Source of the DNA: Emticicia sp051209875
GTDB lineage: Bacteria > Bacteroidota > Bacteroidia > Cytophagales > Spirosomataceae
DNA: 64,000 nt
NCBI RefSeq assembly: GCF_051209875.1
Contig: NZ_JBNTQY010000001.1
Coordinates: 2,976,001-3,040,000 of the forward strand
Reading direction: 5' to 3'
Under the pieces are notes generated by a model, which was not told the origin of the DNA, searched no databases, and worked only from the letters and a program-made list of their open reading frames with translations. Within the stretch, counting starts at the first letter, position 1; each line of letters opens with the position of its first letter. The translations under genes were made by a program, and so were the position numbers. This document shows positions 16,754-25,219 of this stretch, in pieces.

Positions 16754-18241
16754 TTAAGGTTTAGACACCAACATCTTTAGGTACACACCATTTGTCCAAC
16801 CAAAGCCATCTTGATTTGGATATTCGCCACCACTTGCCTCACCTATTTCACTGTCAACATTATATTTTTCAGTCAATTTACCAGAGTTTTTATAAACTGT
16901 CAAATTGAGTTTCATCCAATTGGTTTTAATTTTTTGAGCAAGAGATGTAATATCATAATTTAATAACCCTTTGTATGCAATCCATTGCAATGGGGCCCAT
17001 CCATTTGGTGCATCCCATTGTTGTTCAGTCGCTTTAAGAGTTGTTATTAAACCACCCTTTTTCAAAAATTTTTCTTCTATTACGATTGCTACTTTTTCAG
17101 CTTGTTTTTCAGTACTTATTCCAAAGTAAAGTGGATAAGTTGCAGCTAAAGTATAATGTATTTTGGGTTTATTTTCAATAAAATCAAAATCAAAATAAAA
17201 CATTTTCGTTTTATCCCAACAATACTTTTGAATAGCTTCTTGACGTTTTTGGGCGTAATATTTAAATTTCAATGTGTTTTCTGTATCATTGTTCAAAAGA
17301 TATGCCTCTGACAAAGTTTCTTCCAAATGTACAAGCAAACAATTCAAATCTACTGGAATAATATCGGTAGTATGAATACTTTCAAATGAATTTTCATCCT
17401 TAAACCAACGACTACTAAAGTCCCAACCAGACTCAGCAGCAGCTCTCAAATTTCTAAACAATTGTGGAGGCGATTGAGTCGATTTATGTGACAATTCAAC
17501 ATCTTCTTTAAATGCTTCAGGTCGAGGAGCATCTTTCTCATCCCAAAAACGATTTAATATCGAATTATCGGGCATTTTAACTACTCGACCAATGGCATTA
17601 TTTACATCAGTAAGTGCATATTTACCCGACATCCAAAATTGATATTCTTTCTCTAAATATGGTAGATAATCAACCAAAATTTGAGACCCTTTTTCTTCGC
17701 TTAAAAGCCTGACCATCAAGGAATAATATGGTGGTTGCGAACGACTTGTATAATATGTTCGATTTCCATTCGGAATTAATCCTATTTGGTTAATTAAGTA
17801 TGAAAAATTATCAACCATTTGTTGGATTAAGTCTATCCTACCCGATACTTGCAATCCAAGCATGGTAAAAAAGCTATCCCAATAATACACTTCTCTAAAA
17901 CGACCACCAGGAACAACATAGGCGTTCGGCAATGGAATCAATGAAGTATGTTCAGCTTTAGGTTGGCGAGTAAGCACTGTCCATAATTTTTCAATATGCT
18001 CTTCAATGCTTTCATTGGTATCAGTTTTGTATGAAAACGAATAACTTTCAGGCAAATCAAAATTTTCAGATATAAAGTCCTTTAATTCAAAATTTGGTAA
18101 ATCTTTTTCATTTAAAAACTTTTCATTGATAAGTGATAAATTATATTTTGGCGTACAATCTGGAAATGTTTTATTATCAGGGAAAACATTTTGCATTTGT
18201 ACAAATTCAAATAATTGTCCTAATTCATGAATATTTTTCAT
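16754..18241 (-). CDS. GH37 trehalase, cytoplasmic
   Basis: Hydrolyses trehalose to two glucose (EC 3.2.1.28). It is 495 residues with both trehalase signatures: PGGRFREVYYWDSFF at 111-125 and QWDAPNGWAPLQW in the C-terminal third. There is no signal peptide (it starts MKNIHELGQLFEF), so it resembles the cytoplasmic TreF type rather than periplasmic TreA. It is followed upstream on the same strand by an MFS carrier and a divergent AraC regulator, which together look like a trehalose uptake and use module. It is convergent with the regulator at 15826, with 55 bases between. Confidence 0.93.
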   Translation of the reverse strand: MKNIHELGQLFEFVQMQNVFPDNKTFPDCTPKYNLSLINEKFLNEKDLPNFELKDFISENFDLPESYSFSYKTDTNESIEEHIEKLWTVLTRQPKAEHTSLIPLPNAYVVPGGRFREVYYWDSFFTMLGLQVSGRIDLIQQMVDNFSYLINQIGLIPNGNRTYYTSRSQPPYYSLMVRLLSEEKGSQILVDYLPYLEKEYQFWMSGKYALTDVNNAIGRVVKMPDNSILNRFWDEKDAPRPEAFKEDVELSHKSTQSPPQLFRNLRAAAESGWDFSSRWFKDENSFESIHTTDIIPVDLNCLLVHLEETLSEAYLLNNDTENTLKFKYYAQKRQEAIQKYCWDKTKMFYFDFDFIENKPKIHYTLAATYPLYFGISTEKQAEKVAIVIEEKFLKKGGLITTLKATEQQWDAPNGWAPLQWIAYKGLLNYDITSLAQKIKTNWMKLNLTVYKNSGKLTEKYNVDSEIGEASGGEYPNQDGFGWTNGVYLKMLVSKP

Positions 18242-18337
18242 TGATAACTTTAATAGTGTAATAATAGGATGTTAAAAATATAATTAACGAATTAATGAAA
18301 ATGAGGAAATTCGAGGAGTTTACACTTGTGGACTCCA

Positions 18338-18459
18338 AATGACGAGTTACGAATTTCGAATGAGAAACTAATTTTATAATCTTACTAAAGAAAAGGTTTG
18401 AATGAGTGAACATTATAAAATCAAGAGACATTCCTAATTCCTAATTCCCAATTCCTAAT
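18338..18459. repeat. Heptad repeats between trehalase and MFS carrier
   Basis: At 18338-18366 the sequence reads as 7-base units (ATGACGA, GTTACGA, ATTTCGA, ATGAGAA). At 18431-18459 it reads as CTAATTC, CTAATTC, CCAATTC, CTAATG, the reverse-complement class of GGAATTA. The second block runs into the stop codon of the MFS gene. A small hairpin (GGAGT/ACTCC) precedes the first block. Confidence 0.7.
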
Positions 18460-19708
18460 GCCCCCCCGTAGTATCAAATTCAATAGTTTTATTTGTTTTT
18501 TTCTGTATATTATTTAAAATAAACAAGCAAATAGCCAAAATTGCCATCGGAATTAAAGCGAAATAGAATGCTTTTTCTCCTCCAATATTTTTAAATAAAT
18601 ACCCTACTAATCTCGACCCTAAAGTCCCCCCTATTGCCGAGAAGAAAACCAATAAAGATGCCATCGGGCTATGAAATACCTTTTCAGTTGCACTTAAAAC
18701 AATTGAATTTACCAATGGATATATGGGTGCTAAAAAGAAACCAATCAATGGAAAAACATAAGCAATCACAGGCACATCAGTCAATGAATTGATTTCTTTG
18801 ATTTCAAGATTACTGGTTTGTGGCAAAACAGTGATCACCATCAATGCTGCCCCTATCAAACAAGCCAACAATAAAATCAACCAATAAACCTTTTTGATCA
18901 AAATAGAAGATAAATACCTTCCACCTGCGATAGAAAGCATGAGAATAACAGCCATAAAAACACTCAATTTTTCAGGCAAATGAAGTACTTTTTCATTGAA
19001 AGTAGGCAACCAACTCATAATCCCTTGCTCTGTCATCACATACATAAATGCTGCAATAGCAAAAACACTTACCAAAGGACGTTTCAATAAACCAATCATT
19101 TGTTTGAAATCATCTCCCAAATTCGTACCTGGAATTTCATAATTGAGGCGTTTGAAATCTGAAAAAAGCAAAAACAGAAATGAAAGACCAATCAAAGTTG
19201 CTACTACCAAATACACTCTCAACCAAGCATTTGGGTCAGTTTCACTATAAAACAAAGGAAAACCTACAAAAGCAACTGCTATTCCAATCATAAAAAAACT
19301 TTCAATCGAGCTTATAAATCCTTTGTGTTCCTTGTCATTATTAACCAACAAGCCAACCAATGAATAAACAGAAACTTTCACCACAGCAAATGAAATACCT
19401 ACACAAGCAAATAAAATACGAACAGAGGTAAATGAATTACCAAAATACATTTGCAAACACCCTATAAATACAAGAGCCAATGAAATTAACATGCCTCTTT
19501 TATAGCCCAATCTTGGCAAAAATGAACCAACTAAAAAAGAAACAAAGGCAATAGATAAATCTTTGAATGCTTCAAGTGAACTTGCTGAAAGCTCATCTAC
19601 ATGGTAAGTATTGATTGATTTTTGAATCAAAATACCGACGCTATTGAGAAGCATCGCAAATACAAAATAATTAAGATAAAGTGAAAGTTTGATCTGCCAG
19701 TTTTTCAT
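18455..19708 (-). CDS. MFS transporter, probable sugar carrier
   Basis: A 417-residue inner-membrane protein with about 12 hydrophobic segments and the MFS loop motif GSFLPRLGYKRGML between helices 2 and 3. The gene lies upstream of trehalase in the same orientation and diverges from an AraC regulator, so trehalose or another disaccharide is the likely substrate (context inference). The last codons form a run of seven G on the coding strand (18461-18467), and the stop lies within a heptad repeat. The C-terminal residues TTGGH are therefore in sequence prone to slippage. Confidence 0.85.
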   Translation of the reverse strand: MKNWQIKLSLYLNYFVFAMLLNSVGILIQKSINTYHVDELSASSLEAFKDLSIAFVSFLVGSFLPRLGYKRGMLISLALVFIGCLQMYFGNSFTSVRILFACVGISFAVVKVSVYSLVGLLVNNDKEHKGFISSIESFFMIGIAVAFVGFPLFYSETDPNAWLRVYLVVATLIGLSFLFLLFSDFKRLNYEIPGTNLGDDFKQMIGLLKRPLVSVFAIAAFMYVMTEQGIMSWLPTFNEKVLHLPEKLSVFMAVILMLSIAGGRYLSSILIKKVYWLILLLACLIGAALMVITVLPQTSNLEIKEINSLTDVPVIAYVFPLIGFFLAPIYPLVNSIVLSATEKVFHSPMASLLVFFSAIGGTLGSRLVGYLFKNIGGEKAFYFALIPMAILAICLFILNNIQKKTNKTIEFDTTGGH

Positions 19709-19949
19709 AAATGTAGGTTGTACTATATATATAATGAAAGTTAAATTATAGTAAAAAAGCGAGCAAATTGCCCGCCTTTTAAACTCATCATAGGTTATTG
19801 CCTTAATCTTTCAAAATCAAAATTAATCTTCTATCAATTTGATAGGCAAAATTGAGTTTTTTTTTGAAAAAAAAATATTCTTTTATTAAGCGATTTTAAA
19901 ACTATATTATTATTTTTATGAAAAATTTAATTATTCTAATCTTAATTGA

Positions 19950-20804
19950 GTGAAAACTGCATTTGAACAAATACAAAATGATGAAGGAAGTTCATTTCGC
20001 CTACTGAATCAAAAAGTTAATGCCAACGATTTCCCATGGAGTTATCATTACCATCCAGAATATGAATTAGTTTTAGTATTTGATGGCAGAGGTAGAAGAC
20101 ACGTAGGAAATCACCTCAGTTATTATGATAATGGTGATTTGGTTTTGATTGGTTCAAATCTACCTCATGCGGGTTTTGGATATGATAGTATTGGTGAACA
20201 TGAAGAAATTGTTATTCAATTCAAAGATGATTTTTTAGGAGCAAACTTTTTTGATAAACCAGAAATGCTTGCCATAAAAAAACTATTTGAACGTTCACAA
20301 CAGGGAATCGTATTTCAAGGTGCAACCAGACAGCTTATTACTAATAGAATAAAGAAACTATTAAATCTTAGCCATTTTGAGCGATTACTTGAGCTATTGA
20401 TGATTTTCCAAATTTTAGCAAACTCAGAAGAGTATGCTTTGTTAAATAATCAAGATACTCGATATGATTTCAATCAAAAAGACCAAGTTCGCTTAAAACG
20501 CATTTATGAATATGTAGAAAAAAACTATCAAATCCCCATTGATATCAAAGCCGCTGCTGACATAGCCAACTTGACTGTACCTTCATTTTGCAATTATTTC
20601 AAAAAAACAGTCAATCAAACATTTACGGATTTTATGAACGAATATCGTATCAATCAAGCTTGTAAACTATTGGCTACAGAAAAGAGCATTACCGATATTT
20701 GTTTTGAATGTGGTTTTGCCAATGCTTCCTATTTTAGTAAAGTTTTCAAAGCGATTAAAGGAAAAACGCCTCTTCAATTTAAGAATTTAGTAATGCGAAA
20801 ATGA
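19950..20804 (+). CDS. AraC family transcriptional regulator (trehalase/MFS locus)
   Basis: A 284-residue regulator with the same architecture as the one at 15826. It has an N-terminal cupin half (HYHPEYELVLVFDGRGRRHVG, here given only as a region; GSNLPHAGFGY) and a C-terminal AraC domain ending CGFANASYFSKVFKAIKGKTP. The GTG at 19950 is the start: an in-frame TGA lies directly before it and no ATG fits. The gene diverges from the MFS/trehalase pair and probably controls it. No strong TAnnTTTG box is visible upstream. Confidence 0.88.
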   Translation: MKTAFEQIQNDEGSSFRLLNQKVNANDFPWSYHYHPEYELVLVFDGRGRRHVGNHLSYYDNGDLVLIGSNLPHAGFGYDSIGEHEEIVIQFKDDFLGANFFDKPEMLAIKKLFERSQQGIVFQGATRQLITNRIKKLLNLSHFERLLELLMIFQILANSEEYALLNNQDTRYDFNQKDQVRLKRIYEYVEKNYQIPIDIKAAADIANLTVPSFCNYFKKTVNQTFTDFMNEYRINQACKLLATEKSITDICFECGFANASYFSKVFKAIKGKTPLQFKNLVMRK

Positions 20805-20820
20805 AAAGAGTACTGAATTC

Positions 20821-20887
20821 TGAGTTTAGAGTTCTGAATATACAAATCTAATTGTATCAGAAGGTTTAATTCAGAACTAAAAACTCA
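20821..20887. repeat. Heptad inverted repeat between convergent AraC and asparaginase genes
   Basis: Arms 20821-20839 and 20869-20887 pair over 19 bases with two mismatches; an inner ATACAA/TTGTAT stem can also form. The left side reads as 7-base units (TCTGAGT, TTAGAGT, TCTGAAT). The right arm overlaps the last codons and the stop of the asparaginase gene. It may act as a terminator for both genes. Confidence 0.75.
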
Positions 20888-21950
20888 TTTCTCCACAAAT
20901 ATTATTTTCAAGTCGGTATTTAACTCTTTCTGGCTCAGTCTCTTGACCTAAAAGAAACATCATTTTTGTAATAGCCGCTTCCGTAGTAATATCCGAACCA
21001 CTTGAAATGCCAATGGATTTTAATTTTGAACTTGTTTGGTAATGACCTTGTAGCACTCTTCCTCCATCACATTGAGAAACATTAAAGATCACCATCCCAT
21101 TTTTGGTTGCCTGATGTAATTCTTCCAAAAACCATTCATCAGATGGAGCATTTCCAGCACCATAAGTTTCCAAGACTACTCCTCTTAAACCAGTCGTTGT
21201 CAAAATATTATGTACTATTTTTTGATTAATTCCTGGAAAAAGTTTCAAAATCACTACCTGTTCATCTAATTTTTCATGCAAAATGAGCGGTAAATCTGGG
21301 CGATAAGGCAAAATAAATGGAAAGTTAAAATCAATTGTCACCCCAACTTCTGCTAATGCTGGGTAGTTTTCAGAGCGAAAAGCGTTGAATTGACTACTTT
21401 CTTTCTTTTTTGCACGATTTCCTCTTAAAAGATAAGAATTAAAATAAACTGCTACTTCTGGTACTACAGGGCGTCCATTAATTTGTGATGAAGCTATTTC
21501 TAAGGCAGTAATCAAATTTTCTCGTGCGTCGGTACGAGCGATACCAATAGGCAATTGAGCTCCTGTCAAAATCACAGGTTTTGACAAATTTTCTAGTAAA
21601 AAACTCAAAGCTGATGCGGTATATGCCATTGTGTCTGTTCCATGCAAGATTACAAAAGCATCAAAATCCTCAAAATTGTTTTTTATGATTTGTGCAAGTT
21701 CTATCCAAGTTTCAGGTTTAATATTTGAAGAATCAATTGGTTTAGCTAAGGTGAGTGTGGTTAGTTCAAATTCTAAGCGTTGTAATTCAGGTACATTTAC
21801 CAGTATTTGGTCAAAGTCGAATGGAACTAAACTTTTACTTTTTGTATCATAAACCATTCCAAGCGTTCCTCCTGTATATATCATTAATACTGAAGTAGCA
21901 CGATTTTTTAATTGTGATGATGTGATAATTTTAGAGGTTTTATAAGTCAT
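20877..21950 (-). CDS. ansA: Type I L-asparaginase
   Basis: Hydrolyses asparagine to aspartate and ammonia. It is 357 residues. The first catalytic Thr lies in YTGGTLGM (residues 25-32) and the second in LHGTDTMAYTASAL. The fold-spanning LTGAQLPIG and the C-terminal SDITTEAAITKM also match. It lacks a signal peptide, so it is the cytoplasmic type I enzyme. The stop codon lies inside a heptad repeat arm, so the terminal residues EMSF are encoded by repeat sequence. There is no operon partner; the next gene upstream is on the opposite strand. Confidence 0.93.
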   Translation of the reverse strand: MTYKTSKIITSSQLKNRATSVLMIYTGGTLGMVYDTKSKSLVPFDFDQILVNVPELQRLEFELTTLTLAKPIDSSNIKPETWIELAQIIKNNFEDFDAFVILHGTDTMAYTASALSFLLENLSKPVILTGAQLPIGIARTDARENLITALEIASSQINGRPVVPEVAVYFNSYLLRGNRAKKKESSQFNAFRSENYPALAEVGVTIDFNFPFILPYRPDLPLILHEKLDEQVVILKLFPGINQKIVHNILTTTGLRGVVLETYGAGNAPSDEWFLEELHQATKNGMVIFNVSQCDGGRVLQGHYQTSSKLKSIGISSGSDITTEAAITKMMFLLGQETEPERVKYRLENNICGEMSF

Positions 21951-22358
21951 TTTAAACTTAGGTTTATCTGATTGATGAAGATTTTGATAATTGATAATAA
22001 TACGAAATTTTTCTAAAATTTAACGTTTATTATTTCAAAAAATATGCCTTTGAAAAAAAAAATTGTTTTTTTTTTAGTAAAAATACAAGCTCAATTTTAG
22101 GCAGTATTGCGGTATTCGACAATTTATTTAACTAAACTTAGCTAAATCGAAATCTATTTTTTAGAAAATGAATATTTTTTTGAGTAATTATACTCAAATT
22201 TAAACCTGTTTTTTGGATTTTTTTACTTTTAAAATTATACTATTCCAAGAAAATATTATATTTTTATTGAACATTTTTTAGAAAATACCGTTATATTTGA
22301 TAATCAGTACTTCTGACAAACAAAATATTATTCGAAAAACATATAATTTTTAAGTATT
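21951..22358. other. AT-rich divergent intergenic region
   Basis: A 408-base gap between asparaginase (minus) and a small hypothetical gene (plus). It contains A9/T10 tracts around 22055-22075 and an 8-base palindromic stem, TTTGAGTA/TACTCAAA, at 22179-22198. The plus-strand promoter is annotated separately. I see no coding potential or RNA gene. Confidence 0.5.
22267..22299 (+). promoter_or_regulatory. Candidate promoter of the small hypothetical gene at 22359
   Basis: TTG at 22267-22269, a 22-base spacer and a perfect -7 box TAtaTTTG at 22292-22299. Transcription would begin near 22306, giving a leader of about 50 bases. Confidence 0.55.
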
Positions 22359-22757
22359 ATGAATTTACAGCCCACATTGCGAATCGTAACAGATGACGTG
22401 GCAATCATTGATTGCTTGGTTGATAACAATGAAATGTTTAAATCATTCGACACCAACAAAACAGCCTCATTTATTGTTGGCGAAGATTATCATTTGGTTT
22501 TTTATTTTGCAGATAGCAAACTTGAAAATCGCTTTATGATGTATATAGTTGATGACTTCTCTGAAAATGTTGATTGTATGGCATATATTTTAAATCATTT
22601 AGATGAACAAATCAATCAAAACAAAGAAGAAAATAGTCATTTTTTCATGATGAAGCAAGCTAAAAGTAAAGTTTTAGATGTGCTTTACATGACAGATACT
22701 TTCCGTGCTTTATTTGGTAAAAATAGAGAAACTGAAAATACACAAATGCACTACTAA
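22359..22757 (+). CDS. Hypothetical protein, 132 residues
   Basis: I do not recognise this family. The protein is acidic and soluble with no signal or membrane segment. The first half looks like alternating strands (LRIVTDDVAIIDCLVD, SFIVGEDYHLVFYFAD, RFMMYIVDDF). The second half is helical (MAYILNHLDEQINQNKEE, KQAKSKVLDVLYMTDTFR). Codon use looks like that of its neighbours. It has its own near-consensus promoter and stands alone, three bases short of the convergent TPR gene. The reading frame and promoter support a real gene; no function is proposed. Confidence 0.7.
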   Translation: MNLQPTLRIVTDDVAIIDCLVDNNEMFKSFDTNKTASFIVGEDYHLVFYFADSKLENRFMMYIVDDFSENVDCMAYILNHLDEQINQNKEENSHFFMMKQAKSKVLDVLYMTDTFRALFGKNRETENTQMHY

Positions 22758-22760
22758 TAT

Positions 22761-23084
22761 TTATTCGATTTCATCAAGAAACATTCGATAAGCCCGTTTA
22801 AGCTCATCAAAAGCCTTTACATTTTGCTTTTGTTGAGCTTTTTCTATGCCTAATTCATACGTTTGCTTTGCCTTTTCAATTTCATCCAATTCAAAATATA
22901 GAGCCGCTGCATGATAGTAAGTTGGCACATAATCTGGGTGTTCACTTAGCAATTTTTTGAGGTAAAAAAGAGCTTGTTTATTATCCTTATTTATATACTC
23001 CATTGCCACAGCGTAGATGTTAAAAGGCTCGTTTGGCTCCTCAGCTAAATACTCCAATAAAATTTTTAATCGTTCTGCTTGCAT
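22761..23084 (-). CDS. Small tetratricopeptide-repeat protein
   Basis: A 107-residue all-helical protein. It carries about two TPR-like units: PFNIYAVAMEYINKDNKQALFYLKKLL is one hairpin region and YVPTYYHAAALYFELDEIEKAKQTYELG the next (both given as regions, 27-28 residues in length). TPRs mediate protein-protein contacts; the partner is unknown. No signal peptide. It lies upstream of and divergent from etfB, and convergent with the hypothetical gene at 22359. Confidence 0.8.
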   Translation of the reverse strand: MQAERLKILLEYLAEEPNEPFNIYAVAMEYINKDNKQALFYLKKLLSEHPDYVPTYYHAAALYFELDEIEKAKQTYELGIEKAQQKQNVKAFDELKRAYRMFLDEIE

Positions 23085-23233
23085 ACAATTTTTCTTTAAT
23101 ATAGATTTGCATAATGTTATGCGTGCATACTAATTTATGCGTATTTCAATATTTAGTATTATCTTTCTAAGTACAATATTATTAATATATGCTTTTCTTA
23201 TAACCGCTAAAAGCATTAATTTATTAAAACAAA

Positions 23234-23268
23234 TCCCTTAGGAACGGTACGCCGCTGCGGTTAGGGGG
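23234..23268. other. GC-rich structured element upstream of etfB
   Basis: A 35-base GC-rich island in an otherwise AT-rich 197-base leader, ending 13 bases before the etfB ATG. CCCT (23235-23238) can pair with AGGG (23263-23266), and CCG (23252-23254) with CGG (23258-23260). It could be a 5' leader structure affecting translation of etfB or the trace of an inserted element. I do not recognise a known riboswitch. Confidence 0.4.
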
Positions 23269-23281
23269 TGGTTTATTAATC

Positions 23282-24016
23282 ATGAAAATATTAGTCTGTA
23301 TTTCGAGTGTACCAGATACGACATCTAAGATTTCTTTTACAGATGGCGATACAAAGCTAAACAAAGCTGGCGTAACTTACATCATCGGGCCTTATGATGA
23401 TTATGCACTTGCTCGTGCAGTTGAATTGAAGGAACAAAATGGGGCAAGTATTACTGTTTTGAATGTAGGCGGGGCTGATGCAGAGCCTCAAATCAGAAAA
23501 GCATTGGCAATTGGTGCTGATGATGCGATTCGTGTAGATGTGGAACCAAGTGATTCTTATTCTGTAGCTGAACAAATTGCAGCAGTTGCCAAAGATGGCA
23601 GCTATGATTTGATTTTGATGGGCAGAGAAACAAGCGACTATAATTCGGGTGTTGTGCATGGAATTGTTGGAGAAATGCTCGGAATCCCTTCTTTCTCACC
23701 AGTAATGCACTTAGATATTGAGGGTGGAATTGCAAGTATCACTCGTGAAATTGAAGGTGGCAAAGAAAAATTAACAGCTCCACTTCCTTTAGTTTTAGGA
23801 TGTCAAGAACCTATTGCTGAGTGGAAAATCCCAAATATGCGAGGTATTATGACTGCTCGTACCAAGCCTTTAAAGGTAATACCAGCATCAGGTTCGGCTC
23901 TGACAACAACTGAAAAATATACACTTCCAGCACCTAAAGGAGCTTGTAAAATGATTCCTGCTGAAGAAGCTGAAAAATTAATTGAATTATTAAAAACCGA
24001 AGCAAAAGTCCTTTGA
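23282..24016 (+). CDS. etfB: Electron transfer flavoprotein subunit beta
   Basis: Beta subunit of the soluble ETF heterodimer, which takes electrons from acyl-CoA and other flavoprotein dehydrogenases to the quinone pool. Its 244 residues match the family. Landmarks are ISSVPDTTSKI at the N-terminus, PYDDYALARAVELKE (the ETF beta signature region), LMGRETSDYNSG and the C-terminal MTARTKPLKVIPA. The alpha subunit follows after 108 bases, an unusually long gap for this pair, filled by a heptad repeat. Confidence 0.96.
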   Translation: MKILVCISSVPDTTSKISFTDGDTKLNKAGVTYIIGPYDDYALARAVELKEQNGASITVLNVGGADAEPQIRKALAIGADDAIRVDVEPSDSYSVAEQIAAVAKDGSYDLILMGRETSDYNSGVVHGIVGEMLGIPSFSPVMHLDIEGGIASITREIEGGKEKLTAPLPLVLGCQEPIAEWKIPNMRGIMTARTKPLKVIPASGSALTTTEKYTLPAPKGACKMIPAEEAEKLIELLKTEAKVL

Positions 24017-24030
24017 TATTTACGATTTCA

Positions 24031-24117
24031 GAATTACGATTTACGAATTTTTTATATCACAATTCGAACCTCGTAATTCGTAAATCCTAATTCGTAATTC
24101 GTACCTCATAATTCGTC
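24031..24117. repeat. Heptad inverted repeat between etfB and etfA
   Basis: Arms 24031-24049 and 24075-24093 pair over 19 bases with one mismatch. From 24074 on, the sequence is a run of 7-base units: TAATTCG, TAAATCC, TAATTCG, TAATTCG, TACCTCA, TAATTCG. It separates two genes whose products form a 1:1 complex, so it could tune their relative expression. Confidence 0.8.
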
Positions 24118-24124
24118 AATCAAA

Positions 24125-25087
24125 ATGATACTCATATTCACAGAAGTTGCTGATGGAGCAATTAAAAAATCATCACTTGAAGCCATTTATTATGGTTCAA
24201 AAGTTGCCGAAATGTTAGGAACATCAGCCGTTGCCTTAGCGATCGGCAAAGCTGATTCATCTGAATTGGCAAAAGCAGGAAGTTTTGGTGCAGCAAAAGT
24301 GCTTCACGCAAATGATTCAAAATTAGAGGCTGCCAACAGCATGGCTTATGCCACTGTTTTAGCCGAAGCCGTAAAAGCAACTGGTGCAAAAGTTGTAATT
24401 TCAGCAAAATCATCATTTGCAGATGCTGTTACCGCACGCACAGGAGGAGCTTTGAAAGCTGCTGTTGTTGGAAATGTTACTGAATTACCCAATGTAAGTA
24501 ACGGTTTTAAAGTAAAAGTAAGCATTTTTACAGGAAAAGCATTTGCAGAAGTAAATGTTACGAGTGACATTAAAATTCTGGCTATCAAGAAAAATGCGGT
24601 TGCTCCAATTGAATCAGGCAATAGTGCAACTGTTGAAGTCTTTACTCCTGCCTTATCAGATAATCTTTTTATGGCAAAAGTAACAGAAACAATCAAAGCT
24701 ACGGGAACAGTATCTTTACCAGAGGCAGATTTAGTAGTTTCTGGTGGTAGAGGTATGAAAGGACCTGAAAATTGGCAGCCATTGCTTGATTTAGCAGATG
24801 CTTTGGGAGCTGCGACAGCCTGTTCGAAGCCTGTTTCAGACTTAGATTGGCGACCGCACCACGAACACGTCGGACAAACTGGTGTTAAAGTATCTCCTAA
24901 CCTCTATATTGCTTGTGGAATTTCTGGTGCCATTCAGCACTTAGCTGGTGTCAACTCTTCAAAGGTAATTGTTGTAATCAATAAAGACCCTGAAGCACCT
25001 TTCTTTAAAGCAGCAGACTATGGTATTGTAGGTGATGTTTTTGATGTTTTGCCAAAATTGACAAAAGCTGTTTTAGCAAATAAATAA
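24125..25087 (+). CDS. etfA: Electron transfer flavoprotein subunit alpha
   Basis: FAD-binding alpha subunit of ETF, 320 residues. The C-terminal FAD domain is clear: VVSGGRGMKGPENWQPLLDLA, ACSKPVSDLDW, HVGQTGVKVSPNLYIACGISGAIQHLAG and VVINKDPEAPFFKAADYGIVGD in order (each a region, not quoted in full length order). The N-terminal domain is the usual Rossmann-like half with EAIYYGSKVAEML. It pairs with etfB upstream. A strong terminator hairpin follows at 25141. Confidence 0.96.
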   Translation: MILIFTEVADGAIKKSSLEAIYYGSKVAEMLGTSAVALAIGKADSSELAKAGSFGAAKVLHANDSKLEAANSMAYATVLAEAVKATGAKVVISAKSSFADAVTARTGGALKAAVVGNVTELPNVSNGFKVKVSIFTGKAFAEVNVTSDIKILAIKKNAVAPIESGNSATVEVFTPALSDNLFMAKVTETIKATGTVSLPEADLVVSGGRGMKGPENWQPLLDLADALGAATACSKPVSDLDWRPHHEHVGQTGVKVSPNLYIACGISGAIQHLAGVNSSKVIVVINKDPEAPFFKAADYGIVGDVFDVLPKLTKAVLANK

Positions 25088-25140
25088 TTGGATTAATTGA
25101 TTTTTAATTATCCAATCCAAAAACATATAAATTTAAAAAA

Positions 25141-25177
25141 AATCCTGTGGGTAAAACACTCACAGGATTTTTTTTCA
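25141..25177 (+). terminator. Terminator after etfA
   Basis: Stem AATCCTGTG (25141-25149) with CACAGGATT (25161-25169), extended by two or three further pairs and followed by eight T. This is a clear intrinsic terminator for the etfBA unit. Confidence 0.88.
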
Positions 25178-25207
25178 AAACCATAGAGTCCTTTTTTAAG
25201 ATTTGCT

Positions 25208-25215
25208 TATATTTG
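25208..25215 (+). promoter_or_regulatory. -7 box TAtaTTTG of the DUF151 gene
   Basis: A perfect Bacteroidota -7 box (TATATTTG) ends five bases before the GTG start at 25220. No TTG lies at the usual -33 distance. If it is used, transcription would begin at or next to the start codon, giving a leaderless mRNA. Confidence 0.5.
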
Positions 25216-25219
25216 CATC

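Noticed and set aside
18225..18431. Minus-strand frame of 68 residues next to trehalase
   Set aside because: It runs through the heptad repeat and overlaps the start of the trehalase gene; the translation shows no protein-like pattern.
18461..18467. Run of seven G in the MFS gene as a phase-variation switch
   Set aside because: It lies two codons before the stop, so slippage would alter only the last residues and not switch the gene off.
19758..19780. GCGAGC/GCCCGC hairpin with T run as a terminator
   Set aside because: It has a mismatch in a 6-base stem and lies between divergent gene starts, where no transcript on the plus strand is expected to end. Possibly a leader structure, but unsupported.
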